Below are positions 16,433 to 25,211 of a DNA stretch of 49,557 nt, one piece after another. The notes beneath the pieces are model-generated. The model worked only from the letters and a program-made list of their open reading frames with translations, had not been told where the DNA came from and did not search any database. The stretch covers positions 1 through 49,557 of the forward strand of contig CADFMD010000015.1 of assembly GCA_902835305.1 (NCBI GenBank). Reading direction: 5' to 3'. The stretch's first letter is position 1. Each line of letters starts with the position of its first letter. The position numbers and the translations under genes were made by a program. This stretch comes from Coriobacteriaceae bacterium. GTDB taxonomy: Bacteria; Actinomycetota; Coriobacteriia; Coriobacteriales; Coriobacteriaceae.

Positions 16433-17665
16433 GTGGCCGTTACCGCGCTGTACGTGCATGTTCCGTTTTGCGCCCAAAAGTGCCGGTACTGCGACTTTGA
16501 CTCTCGCAGTTTTGCTCCGTGCGACCTGAGCGCTGCACTCGATGCCTATTTTGAACAGCTGTATGCGCGCCTCGGTGCCTTCGGCGACGCAGGCGCGCTT
16601 GCACAGATCCGCACCGTCTATGTTGGCGGCGGCACGCCGTCGCTGGCGGGGGAGCGTCTGGTAGTGCTCGCCCGGCGTATCTCTGCGTGGTGCAAGCCCG
16701 TTGAGTTTACCTGCGAGGCCAATCCTGAGTCGCTGACCGCCGAGCTTGCCACTGCGCTCGCCAAGGTTGGTGTCACACGCGTCTCTCTGGGCGTGCAAAC
16801 GCTCGATAACGCCGAACTTACCGCCATCGGCCGCATTCACGATGCCGATCGGGCGCTCGCTGCCATCACGACGGTTAAGGACGCTGGGCTCGATGTGTCC
16901 TGCGACCTGATGTGCGGACTTCCCGGGCAGACTGCCGTAAGCTGGCAGCGCACGCTCGATGGCGTGTTGGCGGCGGCGCCGCATCATGTATCGGTGTACC
17001 CCCTCACGCTCGAGGAGGGCACGCCGCTCTACCGCATGGCGTGTCGCGACGAGTCGCTCGAGCCCGACGAGGATTTTCAGGCTGCATGCATGGATGCCGC
17101 GCGTGAGCGCCTAGGTGCGGCCGGCTATCACCCGTATGAGGTGGCAAGCTACGCGCTCGACGGCCATGAGTGTGACCACAACATTGCCTATTGGACCGGA
17201 CAGGGCTATCTGGGCTTGGGCCGCTCTGCCGCCGGTATGCTCGATGCCGAGGATTTCGATCGCTTGGCCGGGCTGTTTCCCGACGTGCCCGCTCGCGGCG
17301 ATGCGTATCGCGTGCGCTTGGTGCAACGTGACGATGCCGCGACTACGTTTGATGCCGAGTATCTGTCGCGGCGCGAGGCCGCGGCCGAGGATTTGATGCT
17401 CGCCTGCCGCATGACGCGTGGCATTGGTTTCGATCTGTTGGTTCGCTCGGCAAGCGTGATCGCTGCAGACGAGCTGGCGGCGGCCTGTGACCGTGCGCTC
17501 GAGTTGGGCCTTGCCACTTGGGTGCCCGACCATGTCGAGGGGCATGTGGGGTGCGTCGCCTCGAAAGACGTTATCGCAGGTCGTGCCCACGCCCGTTTAG
17601 CGCCCACCCACTTGGGCTGGCTCGATGGAAATGTGCTGTTCGAGCTGTTTTGGGGTCTAGCTTAG
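16433..17665 (+). CDS. hemW: HemW-like radical SAM haem chaperone
   Basis: Radical SAM protein of the oxygen-independent coproporphyrinogen oxidase superfamily. The N-terminus YVHVPFCAQKCRYCDFDS carries CxxxCxxC, and the fourth residue after it is Phe-Asp. VYVGGGTPS, EANPESL, SLGVQTL and DLMCGLPGQT follow in family order. The 410-residue length, position next to lepA and the HemN-like C-terminal domain favour HemW (formerly yqeR/hemN-like), a haem-transfer protein, rather than a true HemN. GTG at 16433 has GGAGG upstream and starts two bases after dusB. Confidence 0.88.
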   Translation: MAVTALYVHVPFCAQKCRYCDFDSRSFAPCDLSAALDAYFEQLYARLGAFGDAGALAQIRTVYVGGGTPSLAGERLVVLARRISAWCKPVEFTCEANPESLTAELATALAKVGVTRVSLGVQTLDNAELTAIGRIHDADRALAAITTVKDAGLDVSCDLMCGLPGQTAVSWQRTLDGVLAAAPHHVSVYPLTLEEGTPLYRMACRDESLEPDEDFQAACMDAARERLGAAGYHPYEVASYALDGHECDHNIAYWTGQGYLGLGRSAAGMLDAEDFDRLAGLFPDVPARGDAYRVRLVQRDDAATTFDAEYLSRREAAAEDLMLACRMTRGIGFDLLVRSASVIAADELAAACDRALELGLATWVPDHVEGHVGCVASKDVIAGRAHARLAPTHLGWLDGNVLFELFWGLA

Positions 17666-17667
17666 GC

Positions 17668-17681
17668 CGCTCGGGTAGAAT
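17668..17681 (+). promoter_or_regulatory. Promoter of the membrane DnaJ gene
   Basis: CCGCTCGGGTAGAAT (-10 TAGAAT at 17676-17681) begins directly after the hemW stop. It shares CCGCTCGGGTA with the lepA promoter. No -35 hexamer is obvious. Transcription would start near 17688, about 35 bp before the start codon. Confidence 0.45.
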
Positions 17682-17723
17682 TACCGCAATATATACGCTG
17701 CTGTGAGCAGGAGGTTGCCGCGC

Positions 17724-18827
17724 ATGGCGACGATGAACGAAAAAGATTACTACGAGATTTTGGGTGTCTCCAAGGACGCCACCTCGCGTGATATACAGAA
17801 GGCCTTCCAGCAAAAGGCCCGCAAGCTCCATCCGGACGTCAACAAAGAACCTGATGCCGAGGAAAAGTTTAAAGAGGTTTCCGAGGCCTACGCCGTGCTT
17901 TCGGACGAGCAGAAGCGTGCGCGCTACGACGCCATGCGCTCGGGCAACCCCTTCGCCGGCGCTCCTACGGCTTCGCCCTATGGCGGCGGCTACGCCGGCA
18001 GCGCAGGCTATGGCAATCCCTTTGAGGGCGGCTTTCCCTTTGGTGGCGCCTGGGGCCAGCAGCGTCGCAGCCAGGCTGCCTATAATCCCGAGAACGGCGC
18101 CAACGTGGTCGTCGATATCAAGCTCGACGCCAAGGAGGCCAAGGGCGGTGCCCGCAAGACCGTCCGCTATACGCGCTTCGATACCTGTGGCCACTGTGGC
18201 GGCTCGGGTTCTGTTTCGTCCGAGCATGCACATACCTGTCCGAGCTGCGGTGGTCGCGGCCACATCGATGTCGACCTGTCCTTCCTGTTCGGTGCCGGCA
18301 CGTTTCAGTCGGTCTGCCCCGAGTGCGGCGGTTCCGGTAAGGTCGTCGCCGACCCCTGCCCCGATTGCGGCGGCAGCGGGCGGACCCGTGTGACCTCCGA
18401 GCAGACAATTGAGTTTCCTGCCGGTACGCACGATGGCGACGAGGTCCGTATTAGCGGTATGGGTCACGCCGGCACCAACGGTGCCTCGGGTGGCGATCTG
18501 GTCGGCCGCGCCCATGTTGAGGCCGAGCGCCTGGAAGGCAAGGCTCGTACCGGTTTTTACCTGATGGGCATTGTGGCGCCGTTTTTGGTGCTGTCGGCCA
18601 TCTCGGGTGTGTTCTCGGCCTTTGCCGTGATGTGCTTTATTCCGTTTGCCATGGGCCTGTTCATGGTGCTCTCGGACGGCGTACTGCATCGCAGCCTGCT
18701 GTGGTGGAAGCGCGGCGCGATGCAGTTTGCCAATGGTTTTGCCAACGGATTTATGTTTGCGCTCGTGTCGGTTTGGTTTGCGAGCTGCTCGCAGCGTGCC
18801 ATGCTTTCGCCTTACGGAATGCAATAA
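17724..18827 (+). CDS. Membrane-anchored DnaJ-like protein
   Basis: DnaJ paralogue of 367 residues with an unusual C-terminus. Residues 7-70 are a J domain (DYYEILGVSKDAT, HPD at 36-38). A Gly/Phe/Pro-rich linker follows, then the start of C-terminal domain I. Four zinc-finger repeats lie at about 155-221: CGHCGGSG, CPSCGGRG, CPECGGSG and CPDCGGSG. Domain I ends near GGDLVGRAHVEAE. There the second substrate domain and the dimer helix of DnaJ are missing; three hydrophobic segments occupy about 277-299, 299-320 and 335-356. ATG at 17724 follows CAGGAGG. It probably recruits an Hsp70 to the membrane; this is inferred from architecture. It lies just before true dnaJ. Confidence 0.85.
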   Translation: MATMNEKDYYEILGVSKDATSRDIQKAFQQKARKLHPDVNKEPDAEEKFKEVSEAYAVLSDEQKRARYDAMRSGNPFAGAPTASPYGGGYAGSAGYGNPFEGGFPFGGAWGQQRRSQAAYNPENGANVVVDIKLDAKEAKGGARKTVRYTRFDTCGHCGGSGSVSSEHAHTCPSCGGRGHIDVDLSFLFGAGTFQSVCPECGGSGKVVADPCPDCGGSGRTRVTSEQTIEFPAGTHDGDEVRISGMGHAGTNGASGGDLVGRAHVEAERLEGKARTGFYLMGIVAPFLVLSAISGVFSAFAVMCFIPFAMGLFMVLSDGVLHRSLLWWKRGAMQFANGFANGFMFALVSVWFASCSQRAMLSPYGMQ

Positions 18828-18908
18828 CATCTAGCCCTCTGTTTGCGGCCGGCCCAGCTTGGGTATAGGACGCACTGTGACAATAATGAAAGTCGGAAGG
18901 ATTCGGTC

Positions 18909-20057
18909 GTGTCGGAAAATAGGGATTACTACGAGGTACTTGGCGTCGACAAGGATGCCGACGCGCGGACGATTAAGCGCGCGTTTCTAAAGAAGGCCCG
19001 TACCGTACACCCGGACGTTTCGGACGACCCCGAGGCCGAGGCCAAGTTCAAAGAGCTCAATGAGGCTTATTCCGTTCTTTCCGACGAGCAGAAGCGTGCT
19101 AACTACGACCGTTACGGCACTGCCGACGGCCCTGGTGGTTCGGGCTACGTCGATATCAACGATATCTTTGGTGGCATGGGCATGGACGACTTGTTCTCGT
19201 CGTTCTTTGGCGGCGGTGCCGGCGGTGGCGCCCGAAATCGCCGTGAGCGTCGTCGCGGCCGCGATATGGCCATCTCCCTTTCGGTGACCCTTGAGGAGGC
19301 GGCACTCGGTTGCAAAAAGACGATCAGCTATGACCGCCTTGCTCCCTGCGAGGATTGCAACGGCACCGGCAGGGCCGAGGGTGCACAGGAAAAGCAGTGC
19401 AGCCGCTGCCACGGCACGGGCTATGTCACGACGGTCCAGCGCTCGTTCCTGGGCCAGGTTCAGTCCTCTTCGCCTTGTCCCGACTGCCACGGCGAGGGCA
19501 CGGTCATCGACCATCCCTGCGAGACCTGTGACGGTCAGGGCCGCACGCCTTCGCACGAAAAGATCGACATCGATATCCCCGCCGGCGTTTCGACCGGTCG
19601 CCAGCTGCGCGTGAGCGGCTTTGGCGAGGCTGGCCTTCGTGGCGAGCCCTCGGGCGACCTGATCGTCAACGTGCGTGTCGCCGACCACGAGCGTTTTAAG
19701 CGTAACGGTGACGACCTCTACCTCGTGAGCGATATCTCGATTGCACAGGCTGCGCTCGGCTGCGAGATTGAGGTCGAGGGCATTATGCCTGACGAGGTCG
19801 TCAAGCTGTGCGTCCCCGCCGGCACACAGTACGGTGACACCGTGAGCGCCAACAATTACGGCATGCCGCGTATCGGCGGTGGCGGTTCGCGTGGCCGCCT
19901 GGTCGTGCAGCTGCGCGTGGTCGTCCCCACCAATCTCTCCAACAAGCAGCGCGAGCTGCTTCGCGCCTTTGCCGACGAGATGGGCGATGACGTCGCTTCC
20001 GGTAAGAAGTCGGTAACCGATCGCATCAAGAGCGCTCTCGACGACATCCTCGATTAA
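18909..20057 (+). CDS. dnaJ: Chaperone protein DnaJ
   Basis: Co-chaperone that delivers substrates to DnaK and stimulates its ATPase. The 382-residue protein has every DnaJ part: J domain (DYYEVLGVDKDADA, HPD), short Gly-rich linker, zinc-finger region with CEDCNGTG, CSRCHGTG, CPDCHGEG and CETCDGQG, and both C-terminal domains (GEPSGDLIVNVRV, LGCEIEVEGI). GTG at 18909 follows GGAAGGATT. The frame extends 22 codons upstream into the gap, where TATAGG (18864-18869) may be a -10. grpE and dnaK, which normally accompany it, are not in the window. Confidence 0.95.
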   Translation: MSENRDYYEVLGVDKDADARTIKRAFLKKARTVHPDVSDDPEAEAKFKELNEAYSVLSDEQKRANYDRYGTADGPGGSGYVDINDIFGGMGMDDLFSSFFGGGAGGGARNRRERRRGRDMAISLSVTLEEAALGCKKTISYDRLAPCEDCNGTGRAEGAQEKQCSRCHGTGYVTTVQRSFLGQVQSSSPCPDCHGEGTVIDHPCETCDGQGRTPSHEKIDIDIPAGVSTGRQLRVSGFGEAGLRGEPSGDLIVNVRVADHERFKRNGDDLYLVSDISIAQAALGCEIEVEGIMPDEVVKLCVPAGTQYGDTVSANNYGMPRIGGGGSRGRLVVQLRVVVPTNLSNKQRELLRAFADEMGDDVASGKKSVTDRIKSALDDILD

Positions 20058-20066
20058 GGAGCCCGC

Positions 20067-21359
20067 GTGCTCGCACCTCATATCTCTGTCGTCAACCTCG
20101 GCTGCCGTGTCAACCGGGTTGAGTCCGACCGTATCACTGCCGATCTTATGCGCCTGGGCTTTGCGATGGTGGAGCCTCAGGATGCTGAGCTGATCGTCAT
20201 TAACACCTGTGCCGTTACGGGCGAGGCCGAGGCCAAGACCCGTAAGGCCGTTCGCCATGCGCTGGCCTATCCAAACGAGCCCTATGTGGTCGTTACCGGA
20301 TGCGTAGTCAATCTGCACCCCGAGGAGCTGCTGGAGCTTTCGGACCGCGTGATCGCCGAGCCGTCCAAGATCGATGTCGCCGAACGCGTCTGTGGGGTGC
20401 TGGGCGTTGAGTCCGATGACGTTCCCGCCTGCAGTGACGGCGAGGTGGTCGACGCGCTCGGTCGCTCGCGTCTGGGCGTGAAGATCCAGGACGGCTGCAA
20501 CCATCGTTGCACCTATTGCATTGTGTGGAAGGCCCGCGGCCCCGAGCGCTCCGTGCCGGTCGAGTCCGTACTCGAGCAGGTTCGCGAGGCCCAGGAGGCC
20601 GGCGTGCCCGAGGTAGTGCTGACGGGCGTGAACCTGGGCGCCTACGATGGCAAGAGCGCGACTGATGAACACGTCGAGATCGATGAGCTGCTCGAGGCGA
20701 TCATGGAGCGCACGTCCATTCCGCATGTGCGCATTTCCTCGGTCGAGCCCATGGATATCTCCGAGTCCCTGCTTAAGGTCATGGCGCGCTATCCGAAGCG
20801 CATCGCCCCGTTTTTACACCTGCCCGTGCAGTCCGGCTGCACCAGGACACTGCATCGCATGGGGCGTCCCTATAGCGCCGAGGCCTTTGAGGAGACGGTG
20901 CGCATGATTCGCACCAACTTGCCTCAGGCGTCCCTTTCGTGCGATGTCATCGTCGGTTTTCCCGGCGAGACGGACGAGGAGTTTGAGGAGTCGCTGGCGC
21001 TGTGCTGCCGCGTGGGCTTTTCGCGTATGCATGTGTTCCGCTACAGCAAGCGTCCCGGTACCCTTGCTGCCGATATGCCCGACCAGGTGCCGCCCGAGGT
21101 TATGGCCGAGCGCAGCCGTCGTATACGAACCGCGGCGCAGGAGCTCGCCATTGCCGACGCTCGCCGTCGCGTGGGCACCGTTGAGCGTGCCGTGCTCGAG
21201 TATGGCGACAACCTGACGCTTGGTTCGTTCCATCATGCCCGTCTAGACGATACCCGTGGACTCACAGCCCCGTGCCTGCTCGATGTTGCTATCATCGGAG
21301 TCGATGATTCCGGCTTGGTCCATGCACGCAGGGAGGTTCATGGAAGCCTCGAAGATTAG
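20067..21359 (+). CDS. mtaB: tRNA t6A37 methylthiotransferase MtaB
   Basis: Radical SAM methylthiotransferase converting t6A37 to ms2t6A37 in ANN-decoding tRNAs. The 430-residue protein has an N-terminal iron-sulphur domain (LGCRVNRVES, NTCAVTGEAE, TGC) and a radical SAM core with CNHRCTYCIV. A C-terminal TRAM-like segment follows. The RVNRVES signature, as opposed to the GCQMN of MiaB and the GCAKNEVD of RimO, points to MtaB. GTG at 20067 follows AAGGAG. The position after dnaJ parallels yqeV in Bacillus. It overlaps phoH by 20 bp. Confidence 0.9.
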   Translation: MLAPHISVVNLGCRVNRVESDRITADLMRLGFAMVEPQDAELIVINTCAVTGEAEAKTRKAVRHALAYPNEPYVVVTGCVVNLHPEELLELSDRVIAEPSKIDVAERVCGVLGVESDDVPACSDGEVVDALGRSRLGVKIQDGCNHRCTYCIVWKARGPERSVPVESVLEQVREAQEAGVPEVVLTGVNLGAYDGKSATDEHVEIDELLEAIMERTSIPHVRISSVEPMDISESLLKVMARYPKRIAPFLHLPVQSGCTRTLHRMGRPYSAEAFEETVRMIRTNLPQASLSCDVIVGFPGETDEEFEESLALCCRVGFSRMHVFRYSKRPGTLAADMPDQVPPEVMAERSRRIRTAAQELAIADARRRVGTVERAVLEYGDNLTLGSFHHARLDDTRGLTAPCLLDVAIIGVDDSGLVHARREVHGSLED

Positions 21360-22326
21360 ATTTACCGTTCCCGAGGGTATTGACCCCTCGCGCGTTTTGG
21401 GCGCCGGCGACGGCGTCCTTCGTGAGCTCGAGAGCTTGGTTCGCGCTCACGTGGTCGCCCGTGGCGACAGTATCGCCGTGAGCGGTAACCCTGACGAGGT
21501 CGAGCTCGTGGCGCGCTTTTTCGAGCATGCTTTTCGCGAGGCGGCTGCCGGACGCACGCTGTCTGCCGACGATGTCTCTCGCTGCCTGGCCGTCTTGCGC
21601 GACGGTGAGCACGAGGCTACGTCGCTTCGCGATGATGTGCTGCTTTCGTATCGCGGCCGTGTCATTCGCCCCAAAACGCTTGGCCAAAAGCGCTACGTGG
21701 ATGCCATCCGCTCGCATACCATCACGTTTGGCCTGGGTCCTGCCGGTACCGGTAAGACCTATCTGGCCATGGCGCTCGCCGTTGTCGCGCTCAAGCGTCA
21801 CGAGGTGGGCCGTCTGATCTTGACGCGTCCGGTTGTCGAGGCGGGGGAGAACCTGGGCTTTTTGCCCGGTACCCTCGAGGAAAAGATTGATCCCTACATG
21901 CGTCCGCTCTACGACGCCCTTTTTGACATGATGGATCGCGAGCGCACCGATGAGCTTATGGAGCGCGGCGTGATTGAGATCGCCCCGCTTGCCTACATGC
22001 GCGGCCGTACGCTGAGCGATGCCTTCGTGGTGCTCGACGAGGCCCAAAATACCACGCCCGAGCAGATGAAGATGTTCCTGACGCGCCTGGGCTTTAACTC
22101 CAAGTTTGTGATTACCGGCGACCTGAGCCAACGTGACCTGGTGGGTCGTCGCGGCGGTCTTGCTGACGTTGAGCGGATTTTGGGCCGTGTCGACGATGTC
22201 GCATTCTCTCACCTCGAGCGTGCCGACGTGGTACGTCATGCCTTGGTGGGGCGTATCGTCGAGGCATACGATGCTTATGATGATGTACGCGAGAAGCGCG
22301 TGCACGACCGAAAGGAGTCCCGTTGA
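21340..22326 (+). CDS. phoH: PhoH family ATPase
   Basis: PhoH-like P-loop ATPase of 328 residues, thought to act in RNA metabolism. The ATPase core starts TLGQKRYVDAIRSHTITFG and has the P-loop GPAGTGKTYLA near residue 134, ILTRPVVEAGENLGFLPG, and Walker B VVLDEAQNTT. An N-terminal KH-like region precedes it. ATG at 21340 follows GGGAGG, inside the end of mtaB. It is directly coupled to ybeY, a near-universal pairing that supports a shared role in ribosome or RNA quality control. Confidence 0.93.
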   Translation: MEASKIRFTVPEGIDPSRVLGAGDGVLRELESLVRAHVVARGDSIAVSGNPDEVELVARFFEHAFREAAAGRTLSADDVSRCLAVLRDGEHEATSLRDDVLLSYRGRVIRPKTLGQKRYVDAIRSHTITFGLGPAGTGKTYLAMALAVVALKRHEVGRLILTRPVVEAGENLGFLPGTLEEKIDPYMRPLYDALFDMMDRERTDELMERGVIEIAPLAYMRGRTLSDAFVVLDEAQNTTPEQMKMFLTRLGFNSKFVITGDLSQRDLVGRRGGLADVERILGRVDDVAFSHLERADVVRHALVGRIVEAYDAYDDVREKRVHDRKESR

Positions 22327-22832
22327 GTGTATTGATCAGCAACGATGCCGAGCTCGATACGCTGCTCGACGCGCAGGAGGTAGAGCACATCTGCGAGGTT
22401 GTGCTTGCCGCCGAGGGCGTTAAGCGTGAAGTTGAGATTTCCCTTTCGTATGTCGATGAAGACGAGATGCACGAGCTCAACCACGAGTGGCGCGGTATCG
22501 ACCGCACCACTGATGTCCTCTCGTTTGAATGCGACTCGGCCTTTGACGAGGATATTCCCGCCGACGAGACGCTCGAGCTCGGCGATATCATCCTGGCCCC
22601 GCAGGTCATTGCCCGTCAGGCCCCCGGCTTTGGCAATAGCCCTGCCGACGAGTGCCGCCTGATGCTCGTGCATGGTATGCTGCACCTGCTGGGCTATGAC
22701 CACATTGATGACGACGAGGCCGAGGTCATGGAGGCCCGCGAGGACGCCATCCTGCGCGATCTGGCGCTCGAGCGCGGCGAGGACCCCAAGCTGGTCCACG
22801 TCGGTCCCATCACCAATCACGCCCACGACTAG
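22323..22832 (+). CDS. ybeY: Endoribonuclease YbeY
   Basis: Zinc-dependent endonuclease needed for 16S rRNA 3'-end maturation and ribosome quality control. The 169-residue protein has the diagnostic metal motif HGMLHLLGYDH (three histidines) near residue 119. Upstream are WRGIDRTTDVLSF and LGDIILAP. The start is a rare TTG at 22323 that overlaps the phoH stop (TTGA), with AAAGGAG placed correctly upstream; no in-frame ATG gives a complete protein. The acidic C-terminal tail after the motif is slightly longer than usual. Confidence 0.94.
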   Translation: MSVLISNDAELDTLLDAQEVEHICEVVLAAEGVKREVEISLSYVDEDEMHELNHEWRGIDRTTDVLSFECDSAFDEDIPADETLELGDIILAPQVIARQAPGFGNSPADECRLMLVHGMLHLLGYDHIDDDEAEVMEAREDAILRDLALERGEDPKLVHVGPITNHAHD

Positions 22833-22841
22833 GAGCCGTCT

Positions 22842-23219
22842 ATGATTCCCGGATCGAACAAGGACCATCCGTCCTTCTTAAAGTCGTTCTCCTACGCCAT
22901 GGAGGGCTTCGTCACCGCCGTCAAGACCGAGCGCAACATTAAGGTCATGCTTGTGGCGGGCGTGTGCACCGTCATCGCCGGCTGCATCGTGGGACTCGAC
23001 ATTGCCGAGTGGGCTACGGTTATCATCTGCTGTGGCCTGGTGATTCACGGCGAGCTGTGCAACACCGCCATGGAGGCGATTGTCGACCTGGCGACCCAGG
23101 AGCTCCATCCGCTGGCAAAGCGTGCGAAGGATATCGCCGCCGCCTCCGTATACGTACTTTCCATCACCGCCGCGATTGTGGGCTTGCTGGTATTTGCCCA
23201 CGCGCTCGACTTTATTTAG
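22842..23219 (+). CDS. dgkA: Diacylglycerol kinase / undecaprenol kinase family membrane protein
   Basis: Small integral membrane lipid kinase of 125 residues. Three hydrophobic helices are visible (about 34-52, 55-75 and 98-122). The family signature is ELCNTAMEAIVDLATQELHP followed by AKRAKDIAAASV; the Glu and Asn residues coordinate magnesium-ATP. In Gram-positive bacteria this family (DgkA/UndK) phosphorylates undecaprenol to feed the lipid carrier pool. The substrate cannot be told from sequence. ATG at 22842 follows AGGAG, nine bases after ybeY. Confidence 0.85.
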   Translation: MIPGSNKDHPSFLKSFSYAMEGFVTAVKTERNIKVMLVAGVCTVIAGCIVGLDIAEWATVIICCGLVIHGELCNTAMEAIVDLATQELHPLAKRAKDIAAASVYVLSITAAIVGLLVFAHALDFI

Positions 23220-23231
23220 AAAGGGATTTCC

Positions 23232-24308
23232 ATGTCCGATAATATGCTGCCTATCGATGAGATTTTGGACGACGAGTCCCTGGATGCGGTGGATGCCGAA
23301 GCGACAGAGGCTTATGAGGATGTCGAGGAGTTTGACCCGTTAGAGGGCATGAGCGACGAGGAGCTCGACGCCCTGTGCGACGAGGACGACAGCCTCGCGT
23401 GCTTTGGAGACGTTGAGCCCGGTTTCCGCAGCGGCTTCGTGGCCCTGGTCGGCCGTCCCAACGCCGGTAAGTCCACGCTGCTCAACGCCTGCTATGGCAA
23501 AAAGGTTGCCATCACCTCGCCGGTGGCCCAGACCACCCGCCGTCGCATGCGCGCCGTCGTCAACCGTCCCGGCTACCAGCTGGTCTTTGTCGATACCCCG
23601 GGTATTCACAAGCCCAAGGACGGCCTGGGGTCCGAGCTCAACAAGAGCGCGCTGTTCGAGCTGAACGATGTTGATGTCGTCGCGTTTTTGATTGATGCCA
23701 CCAAGCCGATCGGCAGGGGAGACGCCTGGGTTGCCGAGCGCGTCAAGAGCGCCCGTTCCAAGAAGGTCTTGGTGCTCACCAAGGCCGATGAAGCCGACCC
23801 CGCACAGGTCATGGAGCAGCTTAAGGCCGCCCACGAGCTTATGGAATATGACGACGAGATCGTGACGTCGTCGGTCAAGAACTTTAACGTCGATGCCTTC
23901 ATCGAGACCGTTGCGCACTTTTTGCCCGAGGGTCCGCGTTGGTTCCCCGAGGACATGGGTACCGACGCTTCCGACGAGACGCTCGTTGCCGAGTTTGTGC
24001 GCGAAAAGGTCTTGCGCCGCACCCGTGATGAGATTCCGCACTCCGTTGGCGTTATTTGCGATACGCTCGAGCAGACCAAGAAGGTGCTGCGTGTGCACGC
24101 CACCATTTATGTCGAGCGTGAGGGCCAAAAGGGCATCATCATCGGCAAGGGCGGCGAGATGATCAAGCATATCGGTATCGACGCCCGTCGCGATCTTGAG
24201 CGCATCTTTGGCACGCAGGTCTTTTTGGAGTTGGACGTGAAGGTCAAGGCCGGTTGGCGCGACGACGAGGCTCAGATTCGCCGTTTTGGCTACAACGCCG
24301 AGGATTAG
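23232..24308 (+). CDS. era: GTPase Era with an acidic N-terminal extension
   Basis: GTPase that binds the 16S rRNA 3' end and aids 30S assembly. The G domain has GRPNAGKST (residues 74-82), DTPGIHKP, and TKADEAD. The C-terminal KH domain has GIIIGKGGEMIKHIG. At 358 residues it is about 60 longer than typical Era. The excess is an N-terminal segment of roughly 62 residues, very rich in Asp and Glu and predicted disordered. ATG at 23232 has AAGGGA upstream, and no later start with a ribosome site exists before the G domain, so the extension looks real. Confidence 0.94.
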   Translation: MSDNMLPIDEILDDESLDAVDAEATEAYEDVEEFDPLEGMSDEELDALCDEDDSLACFGDVEPGFRSGFVALVGRPNAGKSTLLNACYGKKVAITSPVAQTTRRRMRAVVNRPGYQLVFVDTPGIHKPKDGLGSELNKSALFELNDVDVVAFLIDATKPIGRGDAWVAERVKSARSKKVLVLTKADEADPAQVMEQLKAAHELMEYDDEIVTSSVKNFNVDAFIETVAHFLPEGPRWFPEDMGTDASDETLVAEFVREKVLRRTRDEIPHSVGVICDTLEQTKKVLRVHATIYVEREGQKGIIIGKGGEMIKHIGIDARRDLERIFGTQVFLELDVKVKAGWRDDEAQIRRFGYNAED

Positions 24309-24323
24309 GGACACCCGGCGCGC

Positions 24324-25073
24324 ATGGCAGGCTCCCGGACATATCGCACGAAGGTGCTCGTGCTCGATAAGACTAAGCTCAAAGAGACCGACCAGATCTT
24401 GACGATGCTTGACGAGCGGGGGAGGCAGGTTCGTGCCGTGGCAAAGGGCGCCCGCAAACCCGGCGGACGCCTGGCTGCGCGCTGCGAGCTGTTCTGTACG
24501 GTCGATATGCTGCTCGCACATGGACGGTCACTCGACGTGGTTTCTCAGGCCGAGCTTATGGAGGCGCCGCTTGGCGCTGCGCCCGATTACGAGACGACCT
24601 GCGCCGCAAGCGCGATCGCCGAGGTTGCGCGCGTGTGCTCGTTCGAGGACGCCGAGGACCCGTTTACCTTTGCCATAACGCAGCGAGCGCTTGCCCTGGT
24701 GGGCAGCGGGCTTGACACGGCACATATGGACCTACTTGTGGCGGCATATGTCTTTAAGCTGCTGTCGCACGTTGGCTATCGACCCGATTTTTCGGCCTGC
24801 GTGCTGTGCGGAGACCCCATGCTGTCGTATTTTTCGCCCCAGGCGGGCGGTCTCATGTGCGGGTCGTGCGCATCGAGCGTTCCGGGTGCCGAGCTGGTGT
24901 CGACCGGTGAGGTCGCGTGGCTGCGCGCCCTCATGTCGATGACCTTCGATGCGCTTATGGCCGAGAAAATCGACCCGCATACGGCGGCGTTCTTGCTCGG
25001 GCTTTCGCATGTTTGGGCCGCCACGCACACCGATCAGCGCCTCCGTGCGATGGAATTCATGTTGGGTCGGTGA
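24324..25073 (+). CDS. recO: DNA repair protein RecO
   Basis: Recombination mediator that, with RecF and RecR, loads RecA onto SSB-coated DNA. The 249-residue protein starts TYRTKVLVLDKTKLKETDQILT, an OB-fold region, and includes GRQVRAVAKGARKP. The zinc cysteine set CVLCGDP plus CGSCA lies around residues 160-190. ATG at 24324 has only a weak ribosome site. It follows era by 15 bp, the same era-recO order as Bacillus. Confidence 0.92.
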   Translation: MAGSRTYRTKVLVLDKTKLKETDQILTMLDERGRQVRAVAKGARKPGGRLAARCELFCTVDMLLAHGRSLDVVSQAELMEAPLGAAPDYETTCAASAIAEVARVCSFEDAEDPFTFAITQRALALVGSGLDTAHMDLLVAAYVFKLLSHVGYRPDFSACVLCGDPMLSYFSPQAGGLMCGSCASSVPGAELVSTGEVAWLRALMSMTFDALMAEKIDPHTAAFLLGLSHVWAATHTDQRLRAMEFMLGR

Positions 25074-25211
25074 TGATGCGCAGGCGCGGGCTGCTTGTGG
25101 TAACATACCGACCTGTTGGTACCTCGACCTTGGTTGCTCGCTCCACCGGCGGCTTCCCAGTCCGAGGCGAATCGAGTCGCCCGATGGCGACGCAAAACGA
25201 AAGGTGAAACA

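Noticed and set aside
18987..20726. A 579-codon open frame on the minus strand
   Set aside because: Mirror of dnaJ and mtaB, both of which carry every family motif on the plus strand.
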